A DNA stretch of 64,000 bases, from the NCBI RefSeq assembly GCF_001279695.1, contig NZ_LGDD01000036.1, positions 62,001 to 126,000 on the forward strand. Reading direction: 5' to 3'. Each line of letters begins with the position of its first letter. The stretch's first letter is position 1. This document shows positions 1-8,808 of the stretch, piece after piece. The DNA is from Streptomyces sp. WM6378. Lineage in GTDB: Bacteria; Actinomycetota; Actinomycetes; Streptomycetales; Streptomycetaceae. The notes beneath the pieces are model-generated. The model was not told the DNA's origin and did not search any database. It worked only from the letters and a program-made list of their open reading frames with translations. The position numbers were made by a program, and so were the translations under genes.

Positions 1-775
1 TGTCGTACTGCGGGTACTGGCCCTTGTGGATCTCCTGCGAGTAGCTCGGCACCTCCAGCTCGCCCGCGAAGCCGGGGGTCGATGCGTCGACCGTGAACCG
101 GTCCGGGATGTCGGAGGCCATCGCGCCGAGCCGCCACACGGTCGGCGTGAGCCGGCTGCCCGGGAGGCGGAAGAGGGTGATCCGCAGCTGGTAGGAGGCG
201 AGCCGCAGGCCGGTGGCGGGGGTGTCGATCGCGAAGGTGTCCGTCGAGATCGAGCTCTTGCCGTCGCCCTGGCCGTCGAGGGAGGTGCGCCGGATGTCCA
301 TGTCGCCGTCGCCCGCCGTCCAGCGACCCATGACGTACGCGGGTGTGGCGGACCCGTCCGTGTAGGTGCCGAGCAGCTCGACCTGGAGCCAGGTGCCGGC
401 CGGGGCGTCCGCGTTCCAGTGGGCGACGGCCTCGGTGGCGGGGACGCCGGAGCGGTGGACCGGGGAGGTCCAGGTCGCGTACTCCCAGGTGGCGGTCCTG
501 TTGGTGTGCGGGTCGGTGTAGGAGGTGGTTCCGGCGGGCCGGTCGATGACGATGCCGGGGCGGCGGCCCCCTTCGACGCGCACGCCGTGCCCGGTGCCCG
601 AGCACCACTGGGCGTGCGAGGTCCAGGCCTGATCGTCCACGAGCTGCTGGCCCTGCTTGGGCCGAGGCACGCCGCCGGACGCGGCCGCGGGCCCCGAGGA
701 GGCGGTCACGACGGCACCGACCGCGGCGGCGACGGCCGCGGCGAGGACGGTTCTGCGCGAGGTTGGGCTGGTCAC
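1..775 (-). CDS. Secreted C39-family peptidase (N-terminal part, runs off window)
   Basis: The reading frame is open from a GTG at 775 to the left edge, so about 258 N-terminal residues are visible. It begins MTSPTSRRTVLAAAV, with a twin-arginine-like SRR motif followed by an Ala/Val-rich hydrophobic stretch, so export by Tat is likely. The middle is a beta-rich region of the kind found in actinobacterial secreted proteins, and the last visible residues (ELEVPSYSQEIHKGQYPQYD) match the entry into the catalytic part of Streptomyces 'peptidase C39 family' proteins; the catalytic Cys/His lie beyond the window. The family assignment rests on that motif from memory. The gene is divergent from the kinase gene, with a dre-like site between them. 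Confidence 0.7.
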   Translation of the reverse strand, partial: MTSPTSRRTVLAAAVAAAVGAVVTASSGPAAASGGVPRPKQGQQLVDDQAWTSHAQWCSGTGHGVRVEGGRRPGIVIDRPAGTTSYTDPHTNRTATWEYATWTSPVHRSGVPATEAVAHWNADAPAGTWLQVELLGTYTDGSATPAYVMGRWTAGDGDMDIRRTSLDGQGDGKSSISTDTFAIDTPATGLRLASYQLRITLFRLPGSRLTPTVWRLGAMASDIPDRFTVDASTPGFAGELEVPSYSQEIHKGQYPQYD

Positions 776-887
776 GGTGAGGACCCCCGGTCGGTTGCGG
801 ATGGGACGGCGAGTGCACGACAGCGGGCCAACTATCCCGGGTCCGAGGTCCTTCGGCCAGTGATTCGGCATGCGTCCCGCTCCCAAT

Positions 888-903
888 ATTGGTCTCGACC
901 ACT
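888..903. promoter_or_regulatory. dre-like site (possible DasR operator)
   Basis: ATTGGTCTCGACCACT matches the DasR consensus ACTGGTCTAGACCACT at 14 of 16 positions and keeps the TGGTC-N2-GACCA dyad. It lies in the 273-bp divergent region between the secreted peptidase (minus) and the kinase (plus). DasR is the GlcNAc-responsive GntR repressor of chitin and amino-sugar genes in Streptomyces. The target could be the peptidase gene. Assignment is by motif only. Confidence 0.4.
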
Positions 904-1048
904 TGCGTGACCTGGGCGGGAGCCGAGGCCCGGAGAACCGGCCGTGGCGGCGCCGGCATCGGGCACCTCACCCCGCGCACCGGGTACGGTCGGAACTCCC
1001 GCCCCGGGGGACATCAGTCGCAGGCCCCCGGACCACCAGGCAGGACGC

Positions 1049-1699
1049 ATGAACAGCACACCGCGCCCCGGCACCGCCGTGGCCGAACTGGCCGCCCTGG
1101 TAAGGGAGTTGCTGCCGTCGTGCGGGCCGGTACGGCTGGTCGGAGTGGACGGGCACGCGGGCTCCGGCAAGTCCACGTTCGCGGCCCGGCTCGCCGAGGC
1201 GCTGGGCGGGGCGCCGGTGCTGCACCTGGACGATCTGGCCACGCACGAGGAGTTCTTCGGCTGGACGGACCGGTTCGGCCGCCAGGTGCTCGACCCGTTC
1301 GCGCGCGGCGAGGCCGCGAGGTACGACCCGTACGACTGGCACCTGCGGCGCTTCGGGGCCGCGCGCGCCCTGGAGCCCGCGCCCGTGGTGCTGATCGAGG
1401 GCGTCGGGGCCGGACGCCGGGCGCTGCGGCCCTCGCTCGCCCTGCTCGTATGGATGGAGCTGGCCGCGGAATCCTCCTGGGAGCGGGGCCGGCGCCGCGA
1501 CGGAATCGGACTCTCCGCTTTCTGGGACGACTGGACGGCGGCGGAGATGCGCCATTTCGCCGAGGACCCGTCGAGACCCTTCGCCGACACCTTGGTACGC
1601 CAGGTGCAGGAGGGGTACGAGTGGCTCCCGGGGCCCGATTCGGCACCTCGCGCGGATCGTTTCCTCACCCACAGTGACGACCTCGCCCCACCGGACTGA
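1049..1699 (+). CDS. Uridine kinase-like P-loop protein
   Basis: A 216-residue soluble protein with a Walker A motif GVDGHAGSGKST at residues 31-42, followed by LHLDDL, typical of the uridine kinase/phosphoribulokinase fold where the Asp pair binds the nucleoside and metal. A second acidic cluster (DPYDWHLRR) and VVLIEGVGAGR follow in the order seen in that family. It probably phosphorylates a nucleoside or similar small molecule; the substrate is not evident. The ATG at 1049 was chosen because the residues upstream in the same frame are low-complexity and unlike family members. Transcription is likely stopped by the hairpin at 1802-1839. Confidence 0.75.
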   Translation: MNSTPRPGTAVAELAALVRELLPSCGPVRLVGVDGHAGSGKSTFAARLAEALGGAPVLHLDDLATHEEFFGWTDRFGRQVLDPFARGEAARYDPYDWHLRRFGAARALEPAPVVLIEGVGAGRRALRPSLALLVWMELAAESSWERGRRRDGIGLSAFWDDWTAAEMRHFAEDPSRPFADTLVRQVQEGYEWLPGPDSAPRADRFLTHSDDLAPPD

Positions 1700-1737
1700 A
1701 CAGTCGCAAAACAGCCCCCCGAGTGCCTCAACTCCGC

Positions 1738-1767
1738 TTGACCCAGGGGCCATACAGGTCTTACGTT
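1738..1767 (+). promoter_or_regulatory. Housekeeping-type promoter of the candidate sRNA
   Basis: TTGACC at 1738-1743 and TACGTT at 1762-1767 are separated by 18 bp, a good match to the Streptomyces vegetative (HrdB) promoter. The predicted start near 1774 gives an RNA of about 70 nt that ends at the strong hairpin at 1802-1839, with no room for a gene. Confidence 0.55.
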
Positions 1768-1773
1768 CTCAAT

Positions 1774-1842
1774 GTGCGGCTTTCCGAAGCCGCCGCGGAC
1801 GCGAAGCCCCCGGTTGTTCCCCCGTGATCGGGGGCTTCGTTC
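1774..1842 (+). ncRNA. Candidate small RNA with two hairpins
   Basis: Downstream of the promoter lies a perfect hairpin GCGGCTT-TCCG-AAGCCGC (1776-1793) and then an 11-bp perfect stem CGAAGCCCCCG / CGGGGGCTTCG (1802-1812 and 1829-1839) with a 16-nt loop containing CCCCCG. That loop segment (1819-1824) can pair with the same 3' arm (CGGGGG, 1829-1834) in a competing 6-bp hairpin with a TGAT loop. The unpaired C-run could pair with G-rich ribosome binding sites. The last hairpin could simply be the terminator of the upstream kinase gene; the separate promoter favours an independent RNA. Confidence 0.5.
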
Positions 1843-2033
1843 TGCCCCTCGCCCCTCAACCGGGCCGTCACGCAGGGCATTTCACTCACCCTGCGTCACC
1901 ACCGATGCTCCCCCCGCGCCCCCTTCGGCAGCGGGCCTTCCCGCAGGTACGATGCACATCGGTGCGGTCAACTCCCGTCAATTCCGTTGTGTGAATGGGC
2001 GGTTCAGCACGGGGCACGGTGGTGGGGGACGTG

Positions 2034-3929
2034 ATGGACTTCGGCACTACGGGCGCACACGCCCCGGCCGATCTCGCCTGGCTGCGCGGTGTGGATGCGT
2101 ACACCATGGGCGCGTATCCGCAGGCCGAGGAGGAGTTCCGCACGGCGGTGCGGCTCGATCCCTCGATGGCGGACGGCTGGCTCGGGCTGCACGCGCTGCG
2201 CGTGGACACGACGACCGCGCTGCTTCGCATGTACCGGCATCGCGAACGCTTCGGCGAACAGCGGGCAGGACACCGAAGGACGCTCAACTCCTGGTACTGG
2301 CTCGGCTGGTGGGTCCAGCCGGTCCTGGAGAGCCCCCGTGACCTGCTGCTCGCCCACGCCTCGCACTGGCTCGACGGGCGCCATGTCCCCGAGCTGGACC
2401 GGGCGTTGGCCGGGCTTCCCCCCGTCGACACCGATCCACAGGTGCGCTTCCTGCACGCCTGCCGCGCCTACCTGGTCAAGGACTGGGAGCAACTGGTGTG
2501 CCACACCGAGCCGTTGGTCGACGATCCGCTGCTCGGCATCGAGGCGGGCCTGTTCGGCGGGATGGCCCGGGTCCGCCTGGAGATGTTCGGCCAGGCCGAG
2601 CCACTGCTCTCGGCCGCCCTGATGCGCTGTCGCAGCGAACAGCCCCAGCGCAAGGAACTGCGCTACTGGCTGGCCCGCGCCCACGAGGGCACCGGCCGCT
2701 CCGCCGCGGCCCTCCCGCTGTACCGGGCGGTGCACCGGGTCGACCCGGCGTTCATGGACACCTCGGCGCGGCTCACCGCGATCACCGAGAACGACGGGTT
2801 CGACGGCTCGGAGGACTCCCCCGACCTGGCCGCGGTCGCCCTGTCCGGCTTCGGCGACACCGTGGAGGCGGAGGCCGAGGCCGCCCTCGGCGCGGATCAG
2901 CCCGAGGGCCGCGAGCTCCGGCTCGGCGGCGAGCCGCAGGCACCCCTGGCCGGTCCCCCGGAGGCCGCGCGCGACGGCGTACGACACAAGCCGGGCATTC
3001 CGGCGCAGGCCGGCCCCCCGCCGTTCCCGTCCGGGCCCACCGATCCCGTGTTGCTGGCCGAAGCCCTCGCCGAGCTGGAGCGGATGGTGGGGCTCGAACC
3101 GGTCAAGCGTCAGGTCAAGGCGCTGTCCGCGCAGCTCAACATGGCGCGGCTCAGGGCCAGTCAGGGCCTGCCGGTCCAGCCGCCGAAACGTCACTTTGTC
3201 TTCTCCGGCCCCAGCGGAACCGGCAAGACCACCGTAGCGCGCATCCTGGGCCGGGTCTTCTACGCGCTCGGACTGCTCGGCGGCGACCACCTCGTGGAGG
3301 CCCAACGAGCGGACCTGGTCGGCGAGTTCCTCGGCCAGACCGCCGTCAAGGCCAACGAGCTGATCGACTCGGCACTGGGCGGCGTGCTCTTCGTCGACGA
3401 GGCGTACTCGCTCTCCAACTCCGGCTACAGCAAGGGCGACGCGTACGGCGACGAGGCGCTCCAGGTGCTGCTCAAGCGCGCCGAGGACAACCGCGACCAC
3501 CTGGTGGTGATCCTCGCCGGCTACCCCGAGGGCATGGACCGGCTGCTCGCCACCAATCCGGGGCTGTCCTCGCGGTTCACCACCCGCGTCGACTTCCCCT
3601 CCTACCGCCCCCTCGAACTCACCTCGATCGGCGAGGTGCTCGCCGGTGAGAACGGGGACGCCTGGGACGAGGAGGCACTTGAGGAGCTGCGCTCGATCAG
3701 CGGGCACGTCGTCGACCAGGGCTGGATCGACGAGCTCGGCAACGGCCGCTTCCTGCGCACCCTGTACGAGAAGAGCTGCGCCTACCGGGACCTGAGGCTG
3801 TCGATGTACCCGACGCTTCCGACCCGGGACGACCTGTCCACCCTGCGCCTGCCCGATCTGATGCAGGCGTACGGGGAGGTCCTGTCGGGTCGCGGCCCCG
3901 CTCGCCGCGACCCGCAGGATCCCCTCTAG
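2034..3929 (+). CDS. TPR-AAA+ ATPase of the CbxX/CfqX (EccA-like) family
   Basis: About 631 residues. The N-terminal ~250 residues are helical and TPR-like (LRGVDAYTMGAYPQAEEEF and similar repeats); a linker follows, then a C-terminal AAA+ module with Walker A GPSGTGKTT near residue 391, Walker B GGVLFVDEAYSL near 450, and LAGYPEGMDRLL...NPGLSSRF carrying the sensor and arginine finger. This is the architecture of EccA, the cytosolic ATPase of type VII secretion, and of CbxX-type activases, but no ESX genes are in the window, so its partner is unknown. The ATG at 2034 follows a GGGGGA ribosome binding site; in-frame ATG 1995 has none. Confidence 0.8.
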   Translation: MDFGTTGAHAPADLAWLRGVDAYTMGAYPQAEEEFRTAVRLDPSMADGWLGLHALRVDTTTALLRMYRHRERFGEQRAGHRRTLNSWYWLGWWVQPVLESPRDLLLAHASHWLDGRHVPELDRALAGLPPVDTDPQVRFLHACRAYLVKDWEQLVCHTEPLVDDPLLGIEAGLFGGMARVRLEMFGQAEPLLSAALMRCRSEQPQRKELRYWLARAHEGTGRSAAALPLYRAVHRVDPAFMDTSARLTAITENDGFDGSEDSPDLAAVALSGFGDTVEAEAEAALGADQPEGRELRLGGEPQAPLAGPPEAARDGVRHKPGIPAQAGPPPFPSGPTDPVLLAEALAELERMVGLEPVKRQVKALSAQLNMARLRASQGLPVQPPKRHFVFSGPSGTGKTTVARILGRVFYALGLLGGDHLVEAQRADLVGEFLGQTAVKANELIDSALGGVLFVDEAYSLSNSGYSKGDAYGDEALQVLLKRAEDNRDHLVVILAGYPEGMDRLLATNPGLSSRFTTRVDFPSYRPLELTSIGEVLAGENGDAWDEEALEELRSISGHVVDQGWIDELGNGRFLRTLYEKSCAYRDLRLSMYPTLPTRDDLSTLRLPDLMQAYGEVLSGRGPARRDPQDPL

Positions 3930-5024
3930 CTATCCGGCCAGCGCCTGCTGGGCCTGTTCGCCGCGGGGCTCGGCCAGCCGGGCCAGCGGGGTGGGCTCCT
4001 CGCGGTGGGCGGGGTCGCGGACCTCGCCCACCAGCTTTTCGAGGACGTCCTCCATGGCGACCAGGCCGAGCACCCGGCCGGAGCCGTCGGCGACCTGGGC
4101 GAGGTGGGTCGCCGCGCGGCGCATCACGGTGAGGGCGTCGTCCAGGGGCAGTTCGGCCCGCAGGGTGGCGAGCGGCCGCCACAGCTGCTGCGGCACCGCG
4201 CGCTCCCGGTCCTCCACGTCGAGCACGTCCTTGACATGGAGGAAGCCCATGAAGGCGCCGCCCTCCGCGCACACCGGGAAGCGGGAGAATCCGGTGCGTA
4301 CCGTCAGCTCCTCCAGCTCCCTCGGGGTCACCGAGCAGCCGACCGTGACCAGGGACGCCCGGTCGAGCAGGACGTCCGTCACCGGGCGGCTGCCCAGCTC
4401 AAGGGCGTCCTCCAGGCGTTCCTGCGCCTCGGGTTCCAGGAGCCCGGCCTGGCCGGAGTCCTCGACGAGGCGGCCGAGCTGGACGCTGGTGAAGACGGCC
4501 TCCACCTCGTCCTTCGGCTCGACCCGGAACAGCTTCAGGATGAGCCGCGCGCAGGCCCCGAGCGCGATCGTCACCGGCTTGCAGACCCGGGCGAAGGCGA
4601 CCAGGCCCGGGCTGAACCAGAGCGCGGTCTTCTCCGGTGCCGCCATCGCCAGGTTCTTCGGGACCATCTCGCCGATGACGAGGTGGAGCGAGACCACCAC
4701 GGCGAGCGCGATGACATAGCCGAGCGGGTGGACGAGGCCCTCGGGGATCCGGGCCGCCTGGAAGACGGGCTCCAGGAGCCGCGCCACGGTCGGCTCGGCG
4801 ACCGCGCCGAGCGTCAACGAGCAGATGGTGATGCCGAATTGGGCGGCGGCCATCATCTGGGGCAGGTTCTCCAGGCCGTGCAGCACCTGGCGGGCCCGCG
4901 CGGAGGCCGCGGCCAGCGGTTCGATCTGGCTGCGGCGTACGGAGACGAGCGCGAACTCGGCGCCGACGAAGAAGCCGTTGGCCAGCACGAGCAGCAGCGC
5001 GAAGAGAAGCTGGAGCAGGCTCAT
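3930..5024 (-). CDS. CNNM/CorB-type membrane protein with CBS pair (short form)
   Basis: 364 residues. The first ~190 residues form the DUF21/CNNM transmembrane domain (starting MSLLQLLFALLLVLANGFFVGAEFAL), followed by two CBS domains to about residue 345. The C-terminal CorC/HlyC domain present in the upstream paralogue is absent. Members of this family are linked to Mg2+ (or Co2+) export and sensing in the cytoplasmic membrane. Start overlaps the upstream gene's stop by four bases (5021-5024), so the pair is translationally coupled. Its TAG stop abuts the TAG stop of the AAA+ gene on the other strand with no gap. Confidence 0.85.
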   Translation of the reverse strand: MSLLQLLFALLLVLANGFFVGAEFALVSVRRSQIEPLAAASARARQVLHGLENLPQMMAAAQFGITICSLTLGAVAEPTVARLLEPVFQAARIPEGLVHPLGYVIALAVVVSLHLVIGEMVPKNLAMAAPEKTALWFSPGLVAFARVCKPVTIALGACARLILKLFRVEPKDEVEAVFTSVQLGRLVEDSGQAGLLEPEAQERLEDALELGSRPVTDVLLDRASLVTVGCSVTPRELEELTVRTGFSRFPVCAEGGAFMGFLHVKDVLDVEDRERAVPQQLWRPLATLRAELPLDDALTVMRRAATHLAQVADGSGRVLGLVAMEDVLEKLVGEVRDPAHREEPTPLARLAEPRGEQAQQALAG

Positions 5025-6358
5025 CGGGCCGCCTCCAGGGCCGGCGCGTCGGCCGACCGCACGAAGCGGACCCGCTCGGCGCGGTACCGCTCGACCCGGC
5101 GGACCTGGATCCGCCAGCCGGGCAGCTCGACCCGGTCGCCGGGGACCGGGATCCGGCCGAGCAGGTCGGCGACCAGTCCCGCGACGGTCTCGTACGGGCC
5201 CTCGGGGGCTTCGAGGCCTATCCGGCCGAGCGAGAGGACGCGGCAGCTGCCGTCGGCCTCCCAGGCGGGCCGGCCGTCCTCGCCCGCCACCACGGCGAGT
5301 TCGGGCCGGGCGGCGTCCGCGCCGTCGTGCTCGTCGCGGACCTCGCCGACGAGCTCCTCGATGATGTCCTCAAGGGTGACCACGCCGGCCGTGCCCCCGT
5401 ACTCGTCGACGACGACGGCTATCGGCTGTTCGCTGCGCAGCCGCTCCAGGAGCTGCTGCACGGGCAGCGTCTGAGGCACGAGCAGCGGCGGCACGGCGAT
5501 CAGGCCGACCGCGGTGCGCAGCCGCTCCGGCGGCCGGACGGCGAGCGCGTCCTTGAGGTGGACCATGCCGACGACCTCGTCGATCCGCTCCCGGTAGACC
5601 GGGAAGCGGGACAGGCCCGTGGCCCGGGTGAGGTTGAGGACGTCGGCGGCGGTGGCCGTGGTCTGCAGGGCGCTGACCTTGACGCGCGGGGTCATCACGT
5701 TCTCGGCCGTGAGGTGGCCGAGCGAGAGGGTCCGCACGAAGAGGTCGGCGGTGTCCTGTTCCAGGGCTCCGGCCCGCGCCGAGTGCTTGACCAGGGAGAC
5801 CAGTTCGCCGGGCGTGCGGGCGGAGGCCAGCTCATCGGCGGGCTCCACGCCGAGCGCCCGCACCAGGCGGTTGGCGACCGTGTTGAGCAGGGCGATGACC
5901 GGGCGGAAGAGCCGCGAGAAGCGGTCCTGCGGTCCGGCCACGAAGCGGGCCACCTGGAGCGGCTTGGAGACCGCCCAGTTCTTCGGGACGAGCTCGCCGA
6001 TCACCATTTGCACGGCGGCGGCGAGCAGCATGCCGAGGACGACGCTGATGCCGGAGACGGCGCCCGCCGGAAGCCCGGTGGCACCGATCGGCCCGTCGAG
6101 CAGGTCGGCGAGCGCGGGCTCGGCGAGCATGCCCACGACCAGCGAGGTGATGGTGATGCCGAGCTGGGTGCCGGAGAGCTGGAAGGACAGCTCGCGCAGG
6201 GCGCGCACCACGGCGTTGGCCCTGCGGTCGCCGTCGGCGGCGGCGCGCTCGGCGTCCGGCCGGTCGACGGTGACCAGGCCGAACTCGGCCGCCACGAAGA
6301 AGCCGTTGGCGAGGATCAGAAGGAATGCCGCGAAGAGCAGCACAAGCGTGATGGTCAT
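5021..6358 (-). CDS. CNNM/CorB-type membrane protein with CBS pair and CorC domain
   Basis: 445 residues: N-terminal DUF21 membrane domain (VLLFAAFLLILANGFFVAAEF), a CBS pair at about residues 215-340 (VMTPRVKVSAL..., FPVYRERIDEVVG, VVVDEYGGTAGVVTLEDIIEELVGE), and a C-terminal CorC_HlyC-type domain (SCRVLSLGRIGLEAP...RRVER). This is the complete 'hemolysin C/CorB' layout associated with Mg2+ efflux or homeostasis. The downstream paralogue probably forms a heteromer with it. A GGAGG ribosome binding site precedes the ATG at 6358. Confidence 0.88.
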   Translation of the reverse strand: MTITLVLLFAAFLLILANGFFVAAEFGLVTVDRPDAERAAADGDRRANAVVRALRELSFQLSGTQLGITITSLVVGMLAEPALADLLDGPIGATGLPAGAVSGISVVLGMLLAAAVQMVIGELVPKNWAVSKPLQVARFVAGPQDRFSRLFRPVIALLNTVANRLVRALGVEPADELASARTPGELVSLVKHSARAGALEQDTADLFVRTLSLGHLTAENVMTPRVKVSALQTTATAADVLNLTRATGLSRFPVYRERIDEVVGMVHLKDALAVRPPERLRTAVGLIAVPPLLVPQTLPVQQLLERLRSEQPIAVVVDEYGGTAGVVTLEDIIEELVGEVRDEHDGADAARPELAVVAGEDGRPAWEADGSCRVLSLGRIGLEAPEGPYETVAGLVADLLGRIPVPGDRVELPGWRIQVRRVERYRAERVRFVRSADAPALEAAR

Positions 6359-6541
6359 GCCGCCGCCTCCTGGGAGGGGGCGGCGCAGGTACTACCGGAC
6401 GATCCGTCCATTGCTGGAGGGAGTCACTCCTCGGGTCGCTGGTGCCCCGCGGCCGATGACGCTGGCCCGTGTGCGGGGCGGGGCGCACTCGGCGCCGCCG
6501 ACATCAGGGTAATCAAGATGCTGCCAGGTGGGGCAGGGGGC

Positions 6542-7021
6542 TCAGCCGTTGTCGCGCGTCGCACCGGGTGAATCGGCACCCGTGCCGTGGGTTTCGGCGA
6601 GCGCGCGCAGCGCCTTGGCGTCGCGGATGGCCCGCGCCTTGCCGATGCCGGGCTGGATGCCGAGCACGGGCAGGCTGGTGCCGTCGCTGAGGTCGAGGAA
6701 GACCCAGGGGTCGCCGGGGCGCAGGTTCACCCGGAGGATCTCCGCCCAGGCGAGGCGGCGCCTCGCGGTGAGGTTGACGACGGTGACGCCCGTGTCGTCG
6801 GCGACGACCTTGGGCCGGCTGAGCAGCACGAGGACCCCGGCGAACAGTGCCGCCATCAGGATGAAGCTGCCCCGCTCGCCCCCGCTCAGGGTCTCCAGGA
6901 GCAGCGACATCACCGTCATGGCGACGAACATGGCGGCCGCGCTGGTCAGCAGGACGGCCCGGGTGCGGGTCGGCCTGAAGGTGACCGGCAGGGCAGGAGT
7001 GTGGGGCGCGGGGGCGGACAC
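6542..7021 (-). CDS. Two-TM PH-domain membrane protein
   Basis: 159 residues. Two hydrophobic helices (AVLLTSAAAMFVAMTVMSLLL and FILMAALFAGVLVLL) are followed by a bacterial PH-like beta domain (VVADDTGVTVVNLTARRRLAWAEILRVNL...FLDLSDGTSLPVLGIQ). Such proteins follow the hisG gene in many Streptomyces. No function is known. The start is GTG; the 53-bp gap to hisG suggests it is read from the rib-his transcript. Confidence 0.75.
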   Translation of the reverse strand: MSAPAPHTPALPVTFRPTRTRAVLLTSAAAMFVAMTVMSLLLETLSGGERGSFILMAALFAGVLVLLSRPKVVADDTGVTVVNLTARRRLAWAEILRVNLRPGDPWVFLDLSDGTSLPVLGIQPGIGKARAIRDAKALRALAETHGTGADSPGATRDNG

Positions 7022-7074
7022 GGTGTCGTTCGCTTTCGTCGCTGTCTTCTTCGGCGCTGTCTTCGGCCGGCCGG

Positions 7075-7923
7075 TCAGAGGCGGCAGGCGTGGATGGCCG
7101 TGGTGAGGATCGCGCGGGCGCCCAGCTCGTACAGGTCGTCCATGACCCGCTGGGAGTCCTTGGCGGGGACCATCGAGCGGACGGCGACCCAGCCCTCGTT
7201 GTGCAGCGGGGAGATCGTCGGCGACTCCAGGCCCGGCGTGAGCGCCACGGCCCGCTCCAGGTGCTCGGCGCGGCAGTCGTAGTCCATCATCACGTAGCTG
7301 CGGGCGACCAGGACGCCCTGGAGGCGGCGCAGGAACTGCTGCACCTTGGGGTCGTCCGCGTCGGCGCCGGTGCGGCGGATGACGACCGCCTCCGACTTCA
7401 TGATCGGCTCGCCGATGACTTCGAGGCCCGCGTTGCGCAGCGAGGTGCCGGTCTCGACGACGTCCGCGATGACCTGGGCGACGCCCAGCTCGATGGCGGT
7501 CTCGACGGCGCCGTCCAGGTGGACGACGGAGGCGTCGACCCCGTTGTCCGCGAGGTGCTTGGCGACGATGCCCTCGTAGGAGGTGGCGATCGTCATGCCG
7601 CCGAAGTCGGCGATGCCGCTCGCGGTGCCGGGCTTGGTGGCGTAGCGGAAGGTGGAGCGGGCGAAGCCAAGCGGCAGGATCGCCTCGGCGTTGGCGCCGG
7701 AGTCGACCAGGAGGTCCTGGCCGGTGATGCCGATGTCGAGCTTGCCCGCGGACACGTAGATCGCGATGTCCTTGGGGCGCAGGTAGAAGAACTCGACCTC
7801 GTTGACGGGGTCGACGAGGACGAGCTCCTTCGACTCCTTGCGCATCTGGTAGCCGGCCTCATGGAGCATCGCCGACGCAGGTCCGGACAGTGAACCCTTG
7901 TTGGGAACGGCGATGCGCAGCAT
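7075..7923 (-). CDS. hisG: ATP phosphoribosyltransferase HisG (long form)
   Basis: 282 residues, starting MLRIAVPNKGSLSGPA. Catalyses the first committed step of histidine biosynthesis (ATP + PRPP to N1-phosphoribosyl-ATP). The catalytic domain shows VVETGTSLRNAGLEVI, the PRPP-binding loop, and the C-terminal ~80 residues form the regulatory ACT-like domain of the long (HisG_L) class that binds histidine. It lies 47 bp downstream of hisE, the enzyme of the next step. The rest of the his operon is elsewhere. Confidence 0.95.
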   Translation of the reverse strand: MLRIAVPNKGSLSGPASAMLHEAGYQMRKESKELVLVDPVNEVEFFYLRPKDIAIYVSAGKLDIGITGQDLLVDSGANAEAILPLGFARSTFRYATKPGTASGIADFGGMTIATSYEGIVAKHLADNGVDASVVHLDGAVETAIELGVAQVIADVVETGTSLRNAGLEVIGEPIMKSEAVVIRRTGADADDPKVQQFLRRLQGVLVARSYVMMDYDCRAEHLERAVALTPGLESPTISPLHNEGWVAVRSMVPAKDSQRVMDDLYELGARAILTTAIHACRL

Positions 7924-7970
7924 GAGGTCAGCTTCCTTCTTGTGCGGGGTGGTGTGGAATGCGGGCGGGC

Positions 7971-8252
7971 TCAGAGGTGGGCGTAGACGTCGTCGAGGGA
8001 GATCCCGCGCGCGACCATCATCACCTGGACGTGGTACAGCAACTGCGAGATCTCCTCGGCGGCGGCTTCCTTGCCCTCGTACTCGGCGGCCATCCAGACT
8101 TCGGCGGCCTCCTCGACGACCTTCTTGCCGATGGCATGCACGCCCTGGTCCACCAGCTCGGCGGTGCGGGAGGTGGAGGGGTCGCCGTTGGCGGCCTTGA
8201 GCTGGAGCTCGGTGAAGAGCTCTTCGAAACTCTTGGAGGGTTTGTTCGCCAT
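7971..8252 (-). CDS. hisE: Phosphoribosyl-ATP pyrophosphatase HisE
   Basis: 93 residues starting [17 protein letters not shown]. It hydrolyses phosphoribosyl-ATP to phosphoribosyl-AMP, histidine step two. The MazG-type helical core shows [19 protein letters not shown], with the metal-binding acidic residues. The ATG at 8252 was chosen since upstream in-frame sequence is low-complexity and unlike the family. It sits between ribH and hisG, so histidine entry enzymes are joined to riboflavin genes in one transcript. Confidence 0.93.
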   Translation of the reverse strand: MANKPSKSFEELFTELQLKAANGDPSTSRTAELVDQGVHAIGKKVVEEAAEVWMAAEYEGKEAAAEEISQLLYHVQVMMVARGISLDDVYAHL

Positions 8253-8286
8253 GATGCTTCTTAGAGTAGAGGGTGGGCCCGGTCGC

Positions 8287-8772
8287 TCAGCGCCAGGGTT
8301 CGCTGACCGTGCGCAGCGTGGCGGCGGTGGCCACGGCGGCGGTGACCGCTTCATGACCCTTGTCCTCGTTCGACCCTTCGAGGCCGGCCCGGTCCAGGGC
8401 CTGCTCCTCGGTGTCACAGGTCAGCACGCCGAACCCGATGGGTACGCCGGTGTCGACACTGACCTGGGTGAGGCCGTTGGTGACACCCTGGCACACGTAC
8501 TCGAAGTGCGGGGTACCGCCCCTGATGACTACGCCAAGTGCGACGACGGCATCGTAGCCGCGACCTGCCAGGACCTTCGCCACGACGGGCAGTTCGAAGC
8601 TGCCGGGGACGCGCAGCAGCGTCGGCTCGTCGATGCCGAGTTCGTGCAGGGCGCGCAGGGCGCCGTCGACGAGTCCGTCCATCACCTTCTCGTGCCACTG
8701 TGCCGCGACCACGGCGACACGGAGGTCCCCGCAGTTGCGTACGGACAGTTCGGGTGCGCCCTTGCCACTCAC
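8287..8772 (-). CDS. ribH: 6,7-dimethyl-8-ribityllumazine synthase RibH
   Basis: 161 residues. Condenses 5-amino-6-ribitylamino-uracil with 3,4-dihydroxy-2-butanone-4-phosphate to lumazine. Visible family motifs are [28 protein letters not shown] with the catalytic His of the HFEYV block, and [15 protein letters not shown]. Forms a multimeric shell in the family. It follows ribBA in the rib operon with a 36-bp gap. Confidence 0.95.
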   Translation of the reverse strand: MSGKGAPELSVRNCGDLRVAVVAAQWHEKVMDGLVDGALRALHELGIDEPTLLRVPGSFELPVVAKVLAGRGYDAVVALGVVIRGGTPHFEYVCQGVTNGLTQVSVDTGVPIGFGVLTCDTEEQALDRAGLEGSNEDKGHEAVTAAVATAATLRTVSEPWR

Positions 8773-8808
8773 GTGCTCTCCTCAGGTGTTTCCGGTGTGC
8801 TTACTGGG

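Noticed and set aside
1803..1839. Assignment of the small RNA as the 6C RNA family
   Set aside because: It has two hairpins and C-runs, but the C-run is five long and only in one loop, and the neighbouring genes do not match what I recall for 6C; left unnamed.
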